The position numbers were made by a program, and so were the translations under genes. A DNA stretch of 64,000 bases, from positions 28,079 to 92,078 of the forward strand of contig NZ_BMGK01000010.1 of assembly GCF_014640155.1 (NCBI RefSeq), given 5' to 3'. Of the stretch, positions 41,118 to 49,773 are shown one piece after another. The stretch is from Planktosalinus lacus. GTDB taxonomy: Bacteria > Bacteroidota > Bacteroidia > Flavobacteriales > Flavobacteriaceae. The stretch's first letter is position 1. Each line of letters starts with the position of its first letter. Under the pieces are notes generated by a model. The model was not told the DNA's origin. It saw only the letters and a list, made by a program, of their open reading frames with translations, and did no database searches.

Positions 41118-42047
41118 TCACAGGGTATCCAATGCCGGGACTTTTAGTTTTTCAATATCCCACCGAGCTCGTTTGGCCCCTGCCTGATAGGTAGATTCCA
41201 TAAAGTCAAGAAGTGCCGCTCTGGGATGCTCTTCTGCTAACAAATCACTGTATTTCAAAATCGCCATCGGACTCCCGTTGTTGTCAATCCACGTTGCTGA
41301 AGAAGGATGTAGGGGTTCCCGGTCTAACCCATCAGGAGAGGGATAGGTATACGAATAGAATGCGGGTTCGGGCATTTTTTCATCACCCGCCCAGAAACCA
41401 AAACTGATGCATTCATGGGAATAAGCATCTTTGTCTGACAGGCGTGCACCATCGCCCATGGGAGGTGCTTCCTTCCCGGAAAACCGGGTGACCGCTATAT
41501 CCATCGAATGCCAATACAGGTGAACGGGACAGGTTTTGCCATAAAAACGACCGCTGAATTCCTTTAAAATACCATCTACCCAAAGGAGGGTTCGCCATAG
41601 GTCTTTGGTATATATTTTATCATAATGGTGGTATTCGGTGATTTTTTCGAACGCTTTTTCGATACCCAAATCAAAGGGAACATCCACAATAGAAACGGTA
41701 ATATTAAATTTCTGAAGAATGGTTATCAATTTTTTGTAAAAATCTGCCACCGTAAGGCCCTCGTGTAATGGAAAACTGTCATGTTCCCCTTTACTGGTAC
41801 TAACCTTCAATGTGTGCTTAATGACATTTAAAGTGATGCTAAAGGTGTCGAGACCGGAATTGCAGGGTATGGGTCCTGTGGTAAGCCCTTGGGTATCTAC
41901 ATATTCGGTAATATACCACCAGTGATTTTTTCTGGGGGACATTTTTAAACGAATTTTCCCCATAATCTGCAGGAACAAATGAAGGGTCATTTTCTTTTTT
42001 TCGTTTCCTTTATAGTGCAATGCAGGTAAGTTTAATTGAGTGTCCAT
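41118..42047 (-). CDS. DUF5996 family protein
   Basis: The protein has 309 aa. The pattern LHLFLQIMGKIRLKMSPRKNHWW near the N-terminus, PVHLYWHSMDIAVTRFSG, and ECISFGFWAGDEKMPEPAFYSY with EHPRAALLDFMESTYQAGA matches DUF5996, a cytoplasmic family of unknown function. There is no signal or membrane segment. An unrelated module (antitoxin/toxin) is upstream on the same strand. Confidence 0.85.
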   Translation of the reverse strand: MDTQLNLPALHYKGNEKKKMTLHLFLQIMGKIRLKMSPRKNHWWYITEYVDTQGLTTGPIPCNSGLDTFSITLNVIKHTLKVSTSKGEHDSFPLHEGLTVADFYKKLITILQKFNITVSIVDVPFDLGIEKAFEKITEYHHYDKIYTKDLWRTLLWVDGILKEFSGRFYGKTCPVHLYWHSMDIAVTRFSGKEAPPMGDGARLSDKDAYSHECISFGFWAGDEKMPEPAFYSYTYPSPDGLDREPLHPSSATWIDNNGSPMAILKYSDLLAEEHPRAALLDFMESTYQAGAKRARWDIEKLKVPALDTL

Positions 42048-42174
42048 AATTTAAGTTTAATGTTGTTGACTCCTCCTTGTTGGACGCTTTTTTCTTCTTC
42101 GATATCAAAATCGTTTTGTAGTCTAAGCCAAAACAATAGGCACGGTTTCGATATTCAGAGACTATTTTGTATTT

Positions 42175-42490
42175 CTATTTGTGCTGTTCTAAAATCTTTA
42201 AAAGTGCTTTGGGGTCTTGTCTGTTATCCCAAAAAGCAGTGATTGTGATGAATTTTTCAGAAATTTTGTAAAAGATGCTAAAATTACCTAACGAAGCTAC
42301 TCTTGTATCATTAAAGTCAGCAGGTTTATATAAAAAGGGGTTTTTGGCAAATTTGTTTTGTTCTTTTTGAAACCAATGAGATGAGCTTTTTAGAATAGGT
42401 GTTCGATTTGTTTCTTTTCACCCAATATTCTAAAATGCCTACAAATTGTAAATCGGCCGTTTTGGTCCAAACTACAGTGCGTTTAACCAT
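42175..42490 (-). pseudogene. RelE/ParE-like toxin gene broken by a 1-base frameshift
   Basis: From ATG 42490 the frame reads MVKRTVVWTKTADLQFVGIL and on to KRTKQIC, stopping early. Another frame continues AKNPFLYKPADFNDTRVASL and ends AFWDNRQDPKALLKILEQHK at 42175. Removing one A from the AAA at 42349-42351 (T on the coding strand) joins them as TKQIAKNPFLYK, a typical RelE-type toxin of about 104 aa. The ATG overlaps the end of the antitoxin gene, the usual TA arrangement. The broken toxin should be inactive unless it is a sequencing error. Confidence 0.85.
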
Positions 42491-42714
42491 TCAAGATTTC
42501 TTTTATCCATCGCTTCCTGCGAGATCAACTTTCCATCTTTAATATCCTCTTCACTCATTTGCAACAGTTGTTTTTGTTCGTTTGACAATGTTACTGTTTG
42601 AGAATCGGTAGCACTGGAAGAAATAAGTTGATCAAGTGCCTGTAGGAAGGCTCGGTTTTTTATGGCAAGGATTTTATCAATTAATCCACTTCTTATGTTA
42701 TCAACGGTATCCAT
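42472..42714 (-). CDS. Antitoxin-like small protein (partner of the broken RelE-like toxin)
   Basis: The protein has 80 aa. It is helical and polar (MDTVDNIRSGLIDKILAIKN), with a C-terminal part EDIKDGKLISQEAMDKRNLEWLNAL typical of Bacteroidota RelB-like antitoxins that wrap the toxin. Its last codons overlap the toxin start (ATGGTTAAACGC), coupling translation. The antitoxin frame is intact although the toxin is broken. Confidence 0.8.
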   Translation of the reverse strand: MDTVDNIRSGLIDKILAIKNRAFLQALDQLISSSATDSQTVTLSNEQKQLLQMSEEDIKDGKLISQEAMDKRNLEWLNAL

Positions 42715-42785
42715 TTTTGAATTGTTTAAAAAAATAAATTTCTGAAAATATAATGAGTTTTCCTAATGTCAACCAACTTTTACTT

Positions 42786-42950
42786 TCAAAGACACACGCG
42801 CTTTTTTAGTTGATTCATTACTTCTTCATGGGAAATGGTATTTCCATCTTCCATATCCAGAAGTCCTTTTTGGATTCCTTCCTGTTCTAAGGGACTTAAG
42901 TGGTTCCACCAATCTATATTTTCGATGTTATTTTTTAGTTGTTTGTCCAT
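42786..42950 (-). CDS. Orphan antitoxin-like small protein (54 aa)
   Basis: The frame from ATG 42950 to TGA 42786 encodes MDKQLKNNIENIDWWNHLSP and continues LEQEGIQKGLLDMEDGNTIS with HEEVMNQLKKRV. The motif (S.LEQEGI..GL.D...G..ISHEEV) is shared with antitoxins of RelE-type modules in Bacteroidota. No toxin gene follows directly; the next gene is the antitoxin at 42714, so this may be a leftover of a second module. Confidence 0.7.
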   Translation of the reverse strand: MDKQLKNNIENIDWWNHLSPLEQEGIQKGLLDMEDGNTISHEEVMNQLKKRVCL

Positions 42951-42991
42951 GATATAAAGTTAATCAAAAATGAATAGATAGTTCTACTGAA

Positions 42992-43777
42992 TTACTTCAC
43001 TATCCTAAAACTCCCCGTCTCACCATCAAAATCAATCAGGTTTTTGGGGAACAATGCAGAAAAGCAACCCGCTTCTATTAATTCACAGGGATCTCCAAAA
43101 TAGGTTTTTTCCGGGGTCATGACGATCATCTGGTCGCACAATTGGATGGCGAGATCAATCTCGTGGGTGGAGAAGAGGATGGTTTTATTTTTACTGAGGG
43201 TTTTCAGTAGTTTTAAAATGGATGCCCGGTGGTAAATGTCGAGGTGGGTGGTGGGTTCGTCCAAAATGATAATGGGCGTGTCCTGGGCGAGTGCCCTTGC
43301 TATGAGGGCGCGTTGCAACTGCCCGTCACTGAGTTCATAACACTTGCGGTCTTTGTAAGGGAGCATTTCGGTGGCTTGCAGGGCCTGTATGATGTGTGTT
43401 TTGTCGCTTTCGGTGAGGGTGCCCAGCCAGTTGGTGTAAGGTTGGCGTCCCAAAGCGACGAGTTCGCCCACGGTCATGTTTTTAGAGGCCGGTACTTCGG
43501 TAAGGACGACGCTGAGGGTTTCTGCGAGGGATTCAAAGCTGTAAGTGTCCAACGGTTTTTCATTGATAATGACCTTTCCGTAAAGGGGTTCTTGCACTTT
43601 ACACAACGTTCGCAACAAAGTAGATTTGCCAATACCGTTACTACCCACCAACCCGACCAGTGCTCCTTTGTTTAGCGAAAAGCTGAGGTCTTTTGCCACC
43701 ACGTGGTTCCCGGTTTTATGGAAATAACCTATGGAGAGTTTTTCGGTTTGAAGGGTGTAATTTTCGGGATTAGACAT
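42992..43777 (-). CDS. btuD: ABC transporter ATPase, cobalamin/iron-siderophore type
   Basis: The protein has 261 aa. Walker A is GLVGSNGIGKSTLLRTL near residue 40, the signature is YELSDGQLQRALIARAL (LSDGQ form), Walker B is IIILDEPTTHLD and the switch His is in ILFSTHEIDLA. This is the FecE/BtuD class. With the permease and binding protein upstream, and the B12 riboswitch and receptor at the same locus, cobalamin is the probable substrate. It is the last gene of the minus-strand uptake operon. Confidence 0.9.
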   Translation of the reverse strand: MSNPENYTLQTEKLSIGYFHKTGNHVVAKDLSFSLNKGALVGLVGSNGIGKSTLLRTLCKVQEPLYGKVIINEKPLDTYSFESLAETLSVVLTEVPASKNMTVGELVALGRQPYTNWLGTLTESDKTHIIQALQATEMLPYKDRKCYELSDGQLQRALIARALAQDTPIIILDEPTTHLDIYHRASILKLLKTLSKNKTILFSTHEIDLAIQLCDQMIVMTPEKTYFGDPCELIEAGCFSALFPKNLIDFDGETGSFRIVK

Positions 43778-43825
43778 ATTAAATGGTTATGCTACAAAGT
43801 TACGTAAAGATGAATTCATTCTGCG

Positions 43826-43940
43826 CACATCTGCGAAATCTGCGGGAGATATTCCATTTATTATTTTTTGCCCCGCCTTGCGCTTCATAGCTTCAGGCGG
43901 CGAAGCAGCAGATTGCGCTGATTTTCGCAGATTTTTTTTT
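43826..43940. repeat. Intergenic inverted-repeat element between btuC and btuD
   Basis: ATCTGCGAAATCTGCGGG near 43829 is matched by an inverted copy, GCGCTGATTTTCGCAGAT, near 43915-43932. Between them is a CCCGCC...GGCGG palindrome like a degenerate REP. The stretch separates two genes of one operon by 188 bp. Confidence 0.6.
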
Positions 43941-43965
43941 GAACACTGCTAATGACCACTGACCA

Positions 43966-44997
43966 CTAAAACAGTAATTTCCGCTTCCTTACCAACAACC
44001 AAATCACCACCGGAGCACCCACCAATGAAGTAATCGCATTAATTGGCAAGGTATAATCCGTAAACGGTACTTGTGCAATGCTGTCGCAAATGAGCATTAA
44101 TATGGCACCGCTTAACAACACAGCGGGGATTAGTATTTTGTGATTGGCGGTTGTAAAAAACTGTCTGGTGATATGCGGCACGGCCAAACCAATAAAAGCA
44201 ATGGGCCCGGCAAACGCAGTGATGGCTCCGGCCAGGATACAGGTGGCAATCAAAATAAACAAACGACTTTTCCCTATGTTGAGACCTTGGCTTTTCGCGT
44301 AGTTTTCTCCTAAGAGTAATGCGTTTAATGGTTTTATGGTTACAACGGATAAAAGCAATCCCACAAAGAAACAAACAGCCAACACGACCATGCCTTCCCA
44401 GGAGTTGTTACCCAAGCTCCCAAACGACCAGAAAATATATTGTTGCAATTGTTCCGCCGGACTGAAATAGGCGAGCACCCCCACCACTGCAGCAGTCACA
44501 CTGCCAAACATCAGCCCGATAATGAGAATCGCCATGGTGTCTTTTACTCTCACCGTAACTGCAAGAACGGCCAGCATCACCAGCAAACTTCCCAATCCGG
44601 CAGCGATGACCAGTGACCATTTGCTAAGTAACAAAAGTCCAAAAGCACCACCAATCCCCGAAGCGCCCATAATTAGTAAAGCTACCCCCAGACTGGCGCC
44701 GCTGCTTACGCCCAGAACAAACGGTCCCGCCAGCGGGTTGCGGAAAAGGGTTTGCATTAAAAGTCCGCTAATGGAAAGTCCGGCGCCCACCATAATCGCG
44801 GTAAGGGCTTTTGGTAAGCGATAGTCTTGTATGATAAAAGTCCAGGAGGCTTTTTCGGTATCTAAAAAAAAGAGTGCCTTAGCCACTTCCTTCAAAGGGA
44901 TGGAAACAGACCCCAAACTAATATTGCCGAAAAACACTACAATAAGCAGTATGCTTAAAGCAAAAAAGTGTTTGTGGTATGTGGTGGTTTTTTCCAA
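43966..44997 (-). CDS. btuC: FecCD/BtuC-family ABC permease
   Basis: The protein has 343 aa with about nine to ten membrane helices. Family hallmarks are LRLPKALTAIMVGAGLSISG-like DYRLPKALTAIMVGAGL, LMQTLFRNPLAGPFVLGVSS and GPIAFIGLAVPHITRQF. It forms the channel dimer for a periplasmic-binding-protein importer of the B12/iron-chelate class. Context (riboswitch, BtuB-like receptor, BtuF-like lipoprotein) points to cobalamin. Confidence 0.92.
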   Translation of the reverse strand: MEKTTTYHKHFFALSILLIVVFFGNISLGSVSIPLKEVAKALFFLDTEKASWTFIIQDYRLPKALTAIMVGAGLSISGLLMQTLFRNPLAGPFVLGVSSGASLGVALLIMGASGIGGAFGLLLLSKWSLVIAAGLGSLLVMLAVLAVTVRVKDTMAILIIGLMFGSVTAAVVGVLAYFSPAEQLQQYIFWSFGSLGNNSWEGMVVLAVCFFVGLLLSVVTIKPLNALLLGENYAKSQGLNIGKSRLFILIATCILAGAITAFAGPIAFIGLAVPHITRQFFTTANHKILIPAVLLSGAILMLICDSIAQVPFTDYTLPINAITSLVGAPVVIWLLVRKRKLLF

Positions 44998-45009
44998 ACT
45001 AAATATAAT

Positions 45010-45112
45010 TTATCTTAAACGTCTCCTCTCCCCGGCCACTCACTTCGACAGGCTCAGTGACCGGGTTAGGTCACTGACGCTCTATGGCTTTAGCGACGGA
45101 GCGGGGAGGACA
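45010..45112. repeat. Intergenic repeat between btuF and btuC
   Basis: The spacer contains CTCCTCTCCCCGG and an inverted counterpart, GGAGCGGGGAGGAC, around ACTTCGACAGGCTCAGTGAC and GGTCACTGACGC. The inner part also pairs (CAGTGACC/GGTCACTG). It looks like a dispersed intergenic palindromic repeat inserted into the operon. Confidence 0.6.
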
Positions 45113-46255
45113 CTATTCCAAAGCCCTGAAAAAATACAATTCATAATCAGGTAACAACTCGGGGTGCAATATCTTTACTAAATCCTTTAAAACCAAATCA
45201 GGGCGGTTAGGGGCGAGTTCGTAATAAATAACACCACCGGTATCCCCTTTCAAGCTGGAAAAGCTGTATATGTTTTTGTTCTTATATGCATCCAGTTGGG
45301 TGTAAGCCTTGCTGGCATCCTCCAGTTCTTTGTAGGTCGTAAACTGTCCCGGGCCAATCCAGTAATTAGCATTTTGAGCTTTTTCTAGTACGGTTTCCAC
45401 ATTCAGTGCGATGCTTCCGGTGCCGTCACTGTCTGCCCAGAGGTATTGGCCGTTGGCATCAGCGATAAATTTGGCGCCCCAGCTGTTGCCTTCGGGTAAG
45501 TACCAGATGTCTTTCCAAAGTGCGCCGCTCAGGACGGTGGGAGTGTTTTCTGCGGTTTGGGCGAGTTCTTTCACGCTAGTGTATTCGGTTTCAATTTTGC
45601 TGAAAAGGGTATTGGCCTCTTCCATTTTATCAAAGAAGGCCCCGAAAAACTTAATCCACTCAGCTTTCCCTAACGGATTTTGTTCTGTCCAGTCGCCGTT
45701 GAAAACTATGGGAATACCGGCACGTTGCAAGGTCTCATAGGTTTTATTGTTTCCGGTAACGGCAAACCCAATCATCACATCGGGTTGGAGGTCGATGACG
45801 TTTTCGGTGTTGATGGACTCATTGTTGCCAATTTCGGTAATCCTGCCTTCTGCAATGCGTTTGCGGGTGTTTTCCGATGAAACGTAATCAAGGTTTGGGA
45901 AAGCGATAAGTTTATCGGTTTCTCCCAGCATATCCAGTGATGGAATGTGGGTAGTGGAAGTAACGATGAGGTTTTGAACAGGCACCTGCACAATAGCGTC
46001 AAAGGTTTCCGTTGACTCAAAGGTTTCTTTGTCTTTCACCAAAGCATAACGAAACGTCTTCCCCGCTTCCGGCCACGGATTGGTAACCTCGATGATTTTA
46101 TAATCTCCCTTATCAGTGATGGAAAAGCCCTGTGCATAACTGATTTCAATACTTTTTTCAGAAGTAGTTGTGGTGGCTGGAGGGGTGTTTTTTTCGTTTT
46201 TGCAGGAAATAAATACTAAAAAAGCAAAAAGAAGAACTAGTGTCTGATATCTCAT
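45113..46255 (-). CDS. btuF: Periplasmic cobalamin/siderophore-binding lipoprotein
   Basis: An open frame extends to 46519, but that would run antisense through the riboswitch. ATG 46255 gives a lipoprotein leader, MRYQTLVLLFAFLVFISC, and 380 aa. The domain matches class III binding proteins: IVTSTTHIPSLDMLGETDKL, LQPDVMIGFAVTGNN, WIKFFGAFFDKMEEANTLF and a C-terminal lobe with PNRPDLVLKDLVKILHPELL. It delivers ligand to the BtuCD-like permease encoded downstream. It is divergent from the riboswitch-controlled receptor gene. Confidence 0.9.
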   Translation of the reverse strand: MRYQTLVLLFAFLVFISCKNEKNTPPATTTTSEKSIEISYAQGFSITDKGDYKIIEVTNPWPEAGKTFRYALVKDKETFESTETFDAIVQVPVQNLIVTSTTHIPSLDMLGETDKLIAFPNLDYVSSENTRKRIAEGRITEIGNNESINTENVIDLQPDVMIGFAVTGNNKTYETLQRAGIPIVFNGDWTEQNPLGKAEWIKFFGAFFDKMEEANTLFSKIETEYTSVKELAQTAENTPTVLSGALWKDIWYLPEGNSWGAKFIADANGQYLWADSDGTGSIALNVETVLEKAQNANYWIGPGQFTTYKELEDASKAYTQLDAYKNKNIYSFSSLKGDTGGVIYYELAPNRPDLVLKDLVKILHPELLPDYELYFFRALE

Positions 46256-46330
46256 ATCTATTGTCTCAAGTCTATAAAAAACAAAAGTAACATTATTTAA
46301 ACTTTCCTTTCTCCCAACTTCAAAAATGTT

Positions 46331-46338
46331 TACTTTCG
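46331..46338 (+). promoter_or_regulatory. Promoter -7 element upstream of the riboswitch (TACTTTCG)
   Basis: TACTTTCG is one base from TAnnTTTG and stands just upstream of the cobalamin riboswitch, so transcription would begin near 46345. Confidence 0.45.
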
Positions 46339-46349
46339 CATAGAATTTT

Positions 46350-46520
46350 GGTTTGCAAGTTCCATATAGGGATGCGCAATTAAAAGGGAATTCGGTGTAA
46401 AACCGAAGCTGTTCCCGCAACTGTAAGCTATCAAGCTTGTTGTTCACTTCAATGTCACTGTCCGCCACCGGCTGATGGGAAGACCAACAACAAGACGCGA
46501 GCCAGGAGACCTGCCACATT
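46350..46520 (+). promoter_or_regulatory. Cobalamin riboswitch
   Basis: The plus strand shows the conserved core in order: GGGAATTCGGTGTAAAACCG, then CTGTTCCCGCAACTGTAAG, GTCACTGTCCGCCACCGGCTG, ATGGGAAG, and the B12 box GAGCCAGGAGACCTGCC at about 46499-46515. The order and spacing fit the AdoCbl/cobalamin class. It precedes the TonB-dependent receptor by about 85 nt and should repress it when cobalamin is plentiful. It does not cover the divergent ABC genes. Confidence 0.96.
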
Positions 46521-46603
46521 CAAAAACCAATGTCAAACTTTCGGGATAAAAGTTTGTGTGAAGAAACCTTCATACCTTATTTCCCGGTTAATTATTTTAA
46601 CCA

Positions 46604-48529
46604 ATGAACAAACTCATGATTACGGCACTGTTGTGTGCCACAACACTGGTATCTGCCCAGGAACTTCAAAAAGCAGAACAATTAGACTCCGTTTTTATCG
46701 ACACCAAAGTGCAACTTCACCGTAAAAACAGCGGTAAAGTAGTCACTAAAATCACTTCGGAAACCCTGGAGCGCAGTACCGGCAAATCGGTTGCGCAGGT
46801 GATTAATGAGGTTTCAGGTATCGAAATCAATGGAAGCCGCAGTTTTGATGGTCAAAACTTAGGCTATTATGTGCGTGGCGGCAGAAACCGTCAGGTAGTC
46901 ATTATGCTGGACGGAGTGCAGGTGACAGACGGCTCCCAAATCGCCAACGACTATGACCTGCGCCTGGTGCCGGCACAAAACATCGAGCAGATTGAAATCG
47001 TGAAAGGTGCCTCCAGTGTGCTTTACGGAAGCGGTGCTGCCACAGCAGTCATCAACATTACCACCAAAAAGTCAAGTGATCAACCCATTGCAGCATCTTT
47101 TACTTCGACTGTGGGAACCAATCAGGCACAGGAGGTTGACACCTATCGCGCTGAGGAATTCACCAACTCAGTGAATATAAACGGTACGTTGGGTAAATTC
47201 TTCTATCTGGCGACATTTAACAACCGTTATGTCGACGGACTTTCAGCCATTGCTGCACCGGAGGATGAAGAACCCTTTGAAAGTGATGTGTTTAACAGTT
47301 TTGATGCCTACGCAAACTTAGGTGTGCATCTGACGGAAAATATTAAAATGAGTCAGTTTTTCAGTTATGGAAAATACAAAGCCGGCTATGACAACTTTGA
47401 TTTTACAGATGCCAACCACCTTTCAGAATCTCGCCAACTGCGTACCGGTGGTAATTTTGAGTGGAAATACAAAAACGGAAAGTATGTGTTCAATGATTCC
47501 TATGCGTGGATTGAGCGGGAACTTTCTGATAATTTTCCGGTGAAATATGACTCCCGTTTTTATGCGTTGGACAATTATCTGCAGCATCGGTTCGGGGAAC
47601 AGTTTACGGCAATTGTTGGGTTCAATTACTCCACTTCCAATATGAATGCGTTCAGTATCCCTTTCGGCGAAAGCGAATTTGCACAGGTAATTGCTAAAGA
47701 CGATGCGCGCTTTAATATTTTTGACCCTTATGTGAACGTTGTGTATGTTTCCGATTTTGGTCTGAATGTGAATGCCGGGACACGGTTGAACACGCATTCA
47801 GTATATGACAATAAGCTGGTGTACAACATCAATCCTTCTTATAATTTCGCTTTAAGCGAAAACAATTTAAAAGTGCTGGCTTCATACAGCACGGCCTATA
47901 TCACGCCTTCGTTGTTTCAGATTTATGATCCTTCCTATGGTAATGAGGAATTAAAACCCGAAGAGAACGCCACCATTGAAGCCGGACTGGAGTTTACTAC
48001 AAATACCAACTTCAGGGCCAGTGCTGTGTATTTTACCCGAAATGAAAAAAACTATGTTGATTTTGTGACGGTGGATCCTGACTTGTTTATTTCGCAGTAC
48101 CAGAACATCGCTGATGAATTTACTGCAAGTGGAGTAGAGGTAGAACTTTCAAAACGATTAAACAGCCGCTGGATGGCGACTGCCAACTACACCTTTACAG
48201 AAGTTGATGAACGTTTTGCACTGCGCATCCCTGAACACAAAATCAATGCTTCGGTGCAATTTCAGCCAAGTGTAAAAACCAATTTCTCGCTGAGTTATCA
48301 ATACAATACCGAGCGTGAAGACCGGTTTTTCAGTCCGGAGACTTTTCAGCAAGAGTCTGTTACTTTGGATGCCTATGGATTGCTTGATTTTTATGTGAGT
48401 CATCAGGTGATGGAAAACCTGAAATTATTTGCCGGAGTAAACAATATCTTTGATGAAAACTATGAAGAGTTGTATCGTTATTCATCCCGTGGCCGCAATG
48501 TGCGACTGGGCTTTAGTTTAGAATTTTAA
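46604..48529 (+). CDS. btuB: TonB-dependent outer-membrane receptor for cobalamin (BtuB-like)
   Basis: The protein has 641 aa. Signal peptide MNKLMITALLCATTLVSAQ. The plug domain follows at about 40-155 (VAQVINEVSGIEINGSRSF, YVRGGRNRQVVIMLDGVQV, IEIVKGASSVLYGSGAATAV). A 22-strand barrel ends with NVRLGFSLEF, whose terminal Phe is the usual outer-membrane signature. It takes up ligand across the outer membrane using TonB energy. Substrate is assigned from the cobalamin riboswitch directly upstream and the divergent BtuFCD-like genes. Confidence 0.93.
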   Translation: MNKLMITALLCATTLVSAQELQKAEQLDSVFIDTKVQLHRKNSGKVVTKITSETLERSTGKSVAQVINEVSGIEINGSRSFDGQNLGYYVRGGRNRQVVIMLDGVQVTDGSQIANDYDLRLVPAQNIEQIEIVKGASSVLYGSGAATAVINITTKKSSDQPIAASFTSTVGTNQAQEVDTYRAEEFTNSVNINGTLGKFFYLATFNNRYVDGLSAIAAPEDEEPFESDVFNSFDAYANLGVHLTENIKMSQFFSYGKYKAGYDNFDFTDANHLSESRQLRTGGNFEWKYKNGKYVFNDSYAWIERELSDNFPVKYDSRFYALDNYLQHRFGEQFTAIVGFNYSTSNMNAFSIPFGESEFAQVIAKDDARFNIFDPYVNVVYVSDFGLNVNAGTRLNTHSVYDNKLVYNINPSYNFALSENNLKVLASYSTAYITPSLFQIYDPSYGNEELKPEENATIEAGLEFTTNTNFRASAVYFTRNEKNYVDFVTVDPDLFISQYQNIADEFTASGVEVELSKRLNSRWMATANYTFTEVDERFALRIPEHKINASVQFQPSVKTNFSLSYQYNTEREDRFFSPETFQQESVTLDAYGLLDFYVSHQVMENLKLFAGVNNIFDENYEELYRYSSRGRNVRLGFSLEF

Positions 48530-48552
48530 TTAGCCTTTATAGTAATGGATTG

Positions 48553-48584
48553 AGGAAGCTGTCTTAAGGTAGCTTCCTTTTTTT
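48553..48584 (+). terminator. Terminator after btuB
   Basis: AGGAAGCT pairs with AGCTTCCT around an inner stem CTTAAG and is followed by T residues. Confidence 0.8.
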
Positions 48585-48660
48585 GCTTTAGAACCTTTAT
48601 GTTTTTTTTATAAACAATCAACTGAAAAATGGTTATTTTTAAGAGAAACAAAGAGTTTAT

Positions 48661-49656
48661 ATGATTCAATTTATAAAAACCTCTCTCAAGCTACTTAAAA
48701 ATACCTTTATCAGGTGGAATAAAAATGATCCTTTTCCAAAAGGGGCCACCATAGCATATTACTCGCTCTTTTCATTGCCTTCACTTTTGATAATTGTGAT
48801 GACCATTGCAAGTTCGTTTTTTGAAAGGGAGGCAGTACAAGGCAGGATAACAGCACAGATTAGTGATTTTATTGGCGGGGATAGTGCTAAGGCGATAGAA
48901 ACAATGATTGTGAATGTGTCTGAATCAGAGGATTCGACTTTGGCAATTGTTTTAAGTATCGGGATGGTGCTTTTTGCGGCTACCGGAGTCTTTTTCCAAC
49001 TCAAAAAAACCATGAATCACATCTGGAGTGTAGCAGCAAAAAAGGCGACTTTTGTAAGGATGTTGATAGATCGCCTCATTTCTTTTGGCATGGTGTTGGT
49101 GATAGGCTTTTTATTACTCATATCGTTGATAATCTCAGCAGTACTGAATATTCTTAAAGAGCACATCGAACAAATTTCTGAAAGTTTTACTGCAGTTTTT
49201 GTAGATATTTTAAACTTCGGCATCTCCTTTTTAATCTTGACCACTTTGTTTGCTGCCCTGTTCAAGCTTTTGCCGGATGTGAAAATTCGGTGGAAAATTA
49301 CTTATATAGGAGCTGCTCTCACCACGGTCTTGTTTCTACTTGGTGAATTTTTAATCAGTTTTTATTTTGGACAGAGTGAGCCCGCTTCGGTGTATGGTGC
49401 TGCTGCCTCAGTCGTTATTATTTTGCTTTGGGTGAATTATATATGCCTGATTTTGTTTTTTGGTGCAGAGTTTACGGTACAATTTGCTGAATATAAAAAT
49501 GAGAAGGTTGAGCCCAATAAGTTTGCTGAGCCTGCCATTCATCAGGAAATTGAAAAACTGGACTCAAGGCACGTGAGTGTAGAGGAAGAAAAGAGAATTC
49601 TCAACAGGCTGAAGTCTAACCTTGATATTACCAGGGAAAGAGAAGGTAAGGACTAA
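48661..49656 (+). CDS. YihY/BrkB-family inner membrane protein
   Basis: The protein has 331 aa with six membrane helices. The signature PFPKGATIAYYSLFSLPSLL at the start, FFQLKKTMNHIWSV and VYGAAASVVIILLWVNYICLILFFGAEF near the end are YihY-family landmarks. The family was once called RNase BN by mistake and its function is unknown. A charged cytoplasmic tail follows. It lies alone between btuB and pfpI. Confidence 0.92.
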   Translation: MIQFIKTSLKLLKNTFIRWNKNDPFPKGATIAYYSLFSLPSLLIIVMTIASSFFEREAVQGRITAQISDFIGGDSAKAIETMIVNVSESEDSTLAIVLSIGMVLFAATGVFFQLKKTMNHIWSVAAKKATFVRMLIDRLISFGMVLVIGFLLLISLIISAVLNILKEHIEQISESFTAVFVDILNFGISFLILTTLFAALFKLLPDVKIRWKITYIGAALTTVLFLLGEFLISFYFGQSEPASVYGAAASVVIILLWVNYICLILFFGAEFTVQFAEYKNEKVEPNKFAEPAIHQEIEKLDSRHVSVEEEKRILNRLKSNLDITREREGKD

Positions 49657-49773
49657 ATCTTAACGCTTTTTAATAAAGTTTTACAATTGCATTGGCAGGG
49701 CTTGACATCTCTATTTGTTAGATTGGAGTATAAAGATAAAGAAAGAAGTTTAACTAATAAAAACAGAAAGATT

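Noticed and set aside
46256..46519. N-terminal extension of the BtuF-like frame
   Set aside because: It is antisense to the cobalamin riboswitch and lies before a clear lipoprotein leader at 46255.
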